Positions 11,946 to 14,103 of a DNA stretch of 14,103 nucleotides are shown piece by piece. The translations under genes and the position numbers were made by a program. The stretch is from Cyanobacteria bacterium Co-bin13 (lineage in GTDB: Bacteria > Cyanobacteriota > Cyanobacteriia > Phormidesmidales > Phormidesmidaceae). The notes beneath the pieces were generated by a model. The model did no database searches. It was not told the DNA's origin and saw nothing but the letters and a program-made list of their open reading frames with translations. Numbering within the stretch: the first letter of the stretch is position 1; each line of letters begins with the position of its first letter. The DNA is taken from positions 1-14,103 of the forward strand of contig JACVRP010000045.1 in assembly GCA_014534385.1 (NCBI GenBank), written 5' to 3'.

Positions 11946-13793
11946 TTAAGCTTCGGCAGCGGCTCGCTCGGTCGTGGGGCGACGCTTGAGCTGAAGGATT
12001 GCCAGCGTCGTGATTAATGTGCCCACTGCGATCGCAACAATGTACATGCCCGCATTGCCCACCGCGTTGGGAATTGCTAGCACGAAGATGCCGCCGTGGG
12101 GAGCCCGCAGCGTGCAGCCAAACAGCATGGACAGACCGCCTGCTACCGCTGAACCGAGAATGCAGGCAGGCAGCACTCGAATTGGGTCGTTGGCAGCAAA
12201 GGGAATGGCCCCTTCCGTAATAAACGAGATGCCCAGCACCGAGGCAACTCTACCTGCTTCCTGTTCAGCCTGATTAAAGCGTCCCTTGCTGACAAAGGTC
12301 GCCAGGGCCAGACCTAGGGGCGGCGTCATGCCAGCGGCCATGACCGCAGCCATCGGGCCAAACAGGTCGGTGGTGAGCAGACCTACGGCAAAGGTATAGG
12401 CCACCTTGTTGATCGGGCCGCCCATATCCACCGCCATCATCGCGCCCAAAATCAGGCCCAGCAGCACGGCGTTGGTGCCGCTCAGCCCCTGCAAGAAGCC
12501 GGTCAGGCTCTCCATGATGATGCGAATCGGGGCACCAAAGACGTAGAACAGCAGCAGACCCACAATCAGCGTGGCCAGCAAAGGAATGACCAGGACAGGC
12601 TTTAGGCCCTCAAAGTTGGCGGGCAGGTTCACTTTGTCGCGAATGAACTTGGCCACATAGCCTGCCAAAAAGCCGGACAGGATGCCGCCGAGGAAACCCA
12701 TATCCAGATTAGCGGCCAGCATACCGCCGATCAGGCCGGGGGCGAGGCCAGGTCGATCCGCAATGGAGTAGGCGATAAAGCCTGAAAGCACCGGCACGAT
12801 CAGGGCGAAGGCTGAGTTTCCGCCGATCTCCATCAGGGCAGCGCCAAAGGTGCCCTCCTCTGGGTTCAGACCAAAAACAAAGGAGAGGGCAATGATCAGA
12901 CCGCCGGCCACAATTACGGGCAGCATGTAGGAGACGCCGGTCAGCAGGTGCTTGTAGGGGCCAGAGCGCTGTTGCGATCGCTCTGATTTAGCTCGCTCTA
13001 CCGACTCTAGGTAGGTCGCGCTGCCTCGACCATTGCCGTCGGCAGCACCAGGGGCCGGGGTGGCCAGCGCCGTTTCGACAACTGCACTGGAGTCGTGGAT
13101 GGCCTGCTTGGTGGAGGTTTGGTAAACCGGCTTGCCGCTAAAGCGCGACAGATCGACGTGGGTATCGGCGGCGATGACGACCGCATCGGCGCGGGCGATT
13201 TCGTCATCGGTGAGCTGGTTTTTAGCCCCGACTGAGCCCTGAGTCTCTACCTTGATGTCGTGCCCCAACCGGGCAGCACCCTGCTTCAGCGCCTCAGCCG
13301 CCATGAAGGTGTGGGCAATGCCGGTGGGGCAAGAGGTAATGCCCACCAGGAACTTGGAGGTGGGGGTGATCTGCTGGTCGTCGGTGATTTGGGGCGAGTC
13401 AGCAGCAGGCTGGGCATGGAGCACAGAGCCTGTCTGAGCTCTTCCATTGGCGGGGCGAGCTGCCGGGCTGGGCTGGCTGGGCAGTCCATCGAGCAGGGCC
13501 ACCGCATTGCGGATCACCAGCTCGCTGTTGCGAATGGCTTCGCTGGTGGAAACGGCGTAAGTGGGCTTGCCGGAGAAGCGATCGCGCTCCAAAAAGCGGT
13601 CGGCCCCCACAATCACCACCTCAGCCTCATCAATGTCGCTCTGGGAAAGGTGGGTAGAGCTGCCGTTGGCGTCCTGAATTTCGGTTTTGAGGTCGTGGCC
13701 CAGGGCCTGAGCGGTTTTTTGCAGCGCCTCAGCCGCCATTTGGGTATGGGCGCTGCTGGCGGCACTGGCGGTAATGGCAACGAGTTTGGTCAT
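11946..13793 (-). CDS. fruA: Fructose-specific PTS permease, IIB'-IIB-IIC
   Basis: 615 residues, the PTS enzyme that imports fructose and phosphorylates it to fructose 1-phosphate at the cytoplasmic membrane. Residues 1-100 are a IIB' domain whose active-site loop reads ITASAASSAHTQMAAE, with no Cys. A 45-residue Ala/Pro/Gln linker follows, then the working IIB domain (147-245) with phosphocysteine Cys155 in ITSCPTGIAHTFMAAE. A second linker leads to the IIC channel from about 285, with GVSYMLPVIVAGG, GGPINKVAYTF and the sugar-site ITEGAIPFAANDP. The order matches E. coli FruA (563 residues); the longer linkers explain the extra length. It lies 34 bases after fruK with AGGA 8 bases before the ATG, one operon, and ends in a strong terminator. 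PTS genes are uncommon in cyanobacteria. HPr and enzyme I are not in the window. Confidence 0.95.
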   Translation of the reverse strand: MTKLVAITASAASSAHTQMAAEALQKTAQALGHDLKTEIQDANGSSTHLSQSDIDEAEVVIVGADRFLERDRFSGKPTYAVSTSEAIRNSELVIRNAVALLDGLPSQPSPAARPANGRAQTGSVLHAQPAADSPQITDDQQITPTSKFLVGITSCPTGIAHTFMAAEALKQGAARLGHDIKVETQGSVGAKNQLTDDEIARADAVVIAADTHVDLSRFSGKPVYQTSTKQAIHDSSAVVETALATPAPGAADGNGRGSATYLESVERAKSERSQQRSGPYKHLLTGVSYMLPVIVAGGLIIALSFVFGLNPEEGTFGAALMEIGGNSAFALIVPVLSGFIAYSIADRPGLAPGLIGGMLAANLDMGFLGGILSGFLAGYVAKFIRDKVNLPANFEGLKPVLVIPLLATLIVGLLLFYVFGAPIRIIMESLTGFLQGLSGTNAVLLGLILGAMMAVDMGGPINKVAYTFAVGLLTTDLFGPMAAVMAAGMTPPLGLALATFVSKGRFNQAEQEAGRVASVLGISFITEGAIPFAANDPIRVLPACILGSAVAGGLSMLFGCTLRAPHGGIFVLAIPNAVGNAGMYIVAIAVGTLITTLAILQLKRRPTTERAAAEA

Positions 13794-13827
13794 CGGTAGT
13801 TTCCTAAGTCATTTTTAAGCGCGTAGG

Positions 13828-14103
13828 TCATTCCTTAAGAGCAAGGTTGGGCAGGGCGAGAGGGCGCAGGGTGATGCGATCGCACAGCCCCTTCACCGCT
13901 TCAACCTCGGGCAGGTGTGGCCCCAGTAGGCCCAGGGTGCCGAGGGAAAAGGCGGTGCCCAGCCGAGCGCAGTCGGCCCAGTCAGCTCCCTGCACCAGGC
14001 CCGTCACGGTGCCTGCCACCATCGCATCACCCGCCCCCACAGTGCTCTTGACCTCCGTAGGCGGTGGCTGGGCGTGAAAGGCGGCCTCAGCGGTGACAAA
14101 GTA
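13828..14103 (-). CDS. fruK: 1-phosphofructokinase, C-terminal part (5' end outside window)
   Basis: The last 91 codons of a PfkB-family sugar kinase, open to the right edge. The segment PPTEVKSTVGAGDAMVAG carries the family's second signature with the catalytic Asp of GAGD and the anion-hole glycines, and the VKSTVGAGD form is typical of 1-phosphofructokinase (fructose 1-phosphate + ATP to fructose 1,6-bisphosphate, cytosol). Its position directly upstream of fruA on the same strand, 34 bases apart, supports that over ribokinase or tagatose-6-phosphate kinase. The product of FruA is the substrate of this enzyme, so the pair feeds imported fructose into glycolysis or the Calvin-cycle pool. 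The N-terminal sugar-binding half is not visible. Confidence 0.88.
   Translation of the reverse strand, partial: YFVTAEAAFHAQPPPTEVKSTVGAGDAMVAGTVTGLVQGADWADCARLGTAFSLGTLGLLGPHLPEVEAVKGLCDRITLRPLALPNLALKE

Overview
The window is almost certainly from a cyanobacterium. The octamer GCGATCGC (HIP1) occurs 15 times in 14.1 kb (starts at 464, 673, 1957, 2760, 4826, 5529, 5562, 7288, 9242, 9813, 10047, 12028, 12974, 13578 and 13876), against roughly one per 65 kb expected by chance. Several proteins also have a filamentous-cyanobacterium look: TPR/STAND ATPases, a caspase-fold protein, and pyrimidine-rich low-complexity intergenic repeats. Genus is not determinable; a Leptolyngbya/Nodosilinea-like lineage is a guess. 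No tRNA, rRNA, CRISPR array, transposase or phage gene is visible.

Left third (1-5027): a STAND-type signalling cluster. On the minus strand a P-loop ATPase (2030-3349) overlaps by 4 bases (ATGA) the start of a large TPR-nSTAND NTPase that runs off the left edge. Divergent from them, on the plus strand, is a 393-residue caspase-fold protein whose catalytic His and Cys are both replaced (Leu82 and Arg133). A candidate 36-39 residue single-span membrane protein follows it. This cluster is the best candidate for an undescribed system: two nucleotide-binding signalling proteins next to a catalytically dead caspase-like protein, plausibly stress, defence or cell-death signalling. That role is inference.

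Middle (5084-10786): every gene is on the minus strand. Reading in the direction of transcription there is an NCS2 (UraA-type) nucleobase permease, an AraC-family regulator 18 bases after it, a short-chain dehydrogenase with a twin-arginine signal, an aldo/keto reductase, then an 81-residue one-span protein paired with a TVP38/TMEM64 (DedA-superfamily) membrane protein. The AraC-SDR-AKR order suggests a small regulated redox group. Dyads and direct repeats lie between AraC and SDR and between SDR and AKR.

Right (11265-14103): a fructose-PTS operon, fruK (3' end only, running off the right edge) then fruA (IIB'-IIB-IIC). It ends in a strong palindromic terminator, followed directly by a good sigma70-type promoter for a small secreted protein of unknown function, which has its own downstream hairpin.

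A G-rich/C-rich repeat family built on GGGTGGA(T/G) recurs at four places: inside the nSTAND gene as an in-frame proline-rich insert, upstream of the ATPase, and as two opposed blocks between the AKR and the 81-residue gene. Each block contains a canonical G-quadruplex motif.
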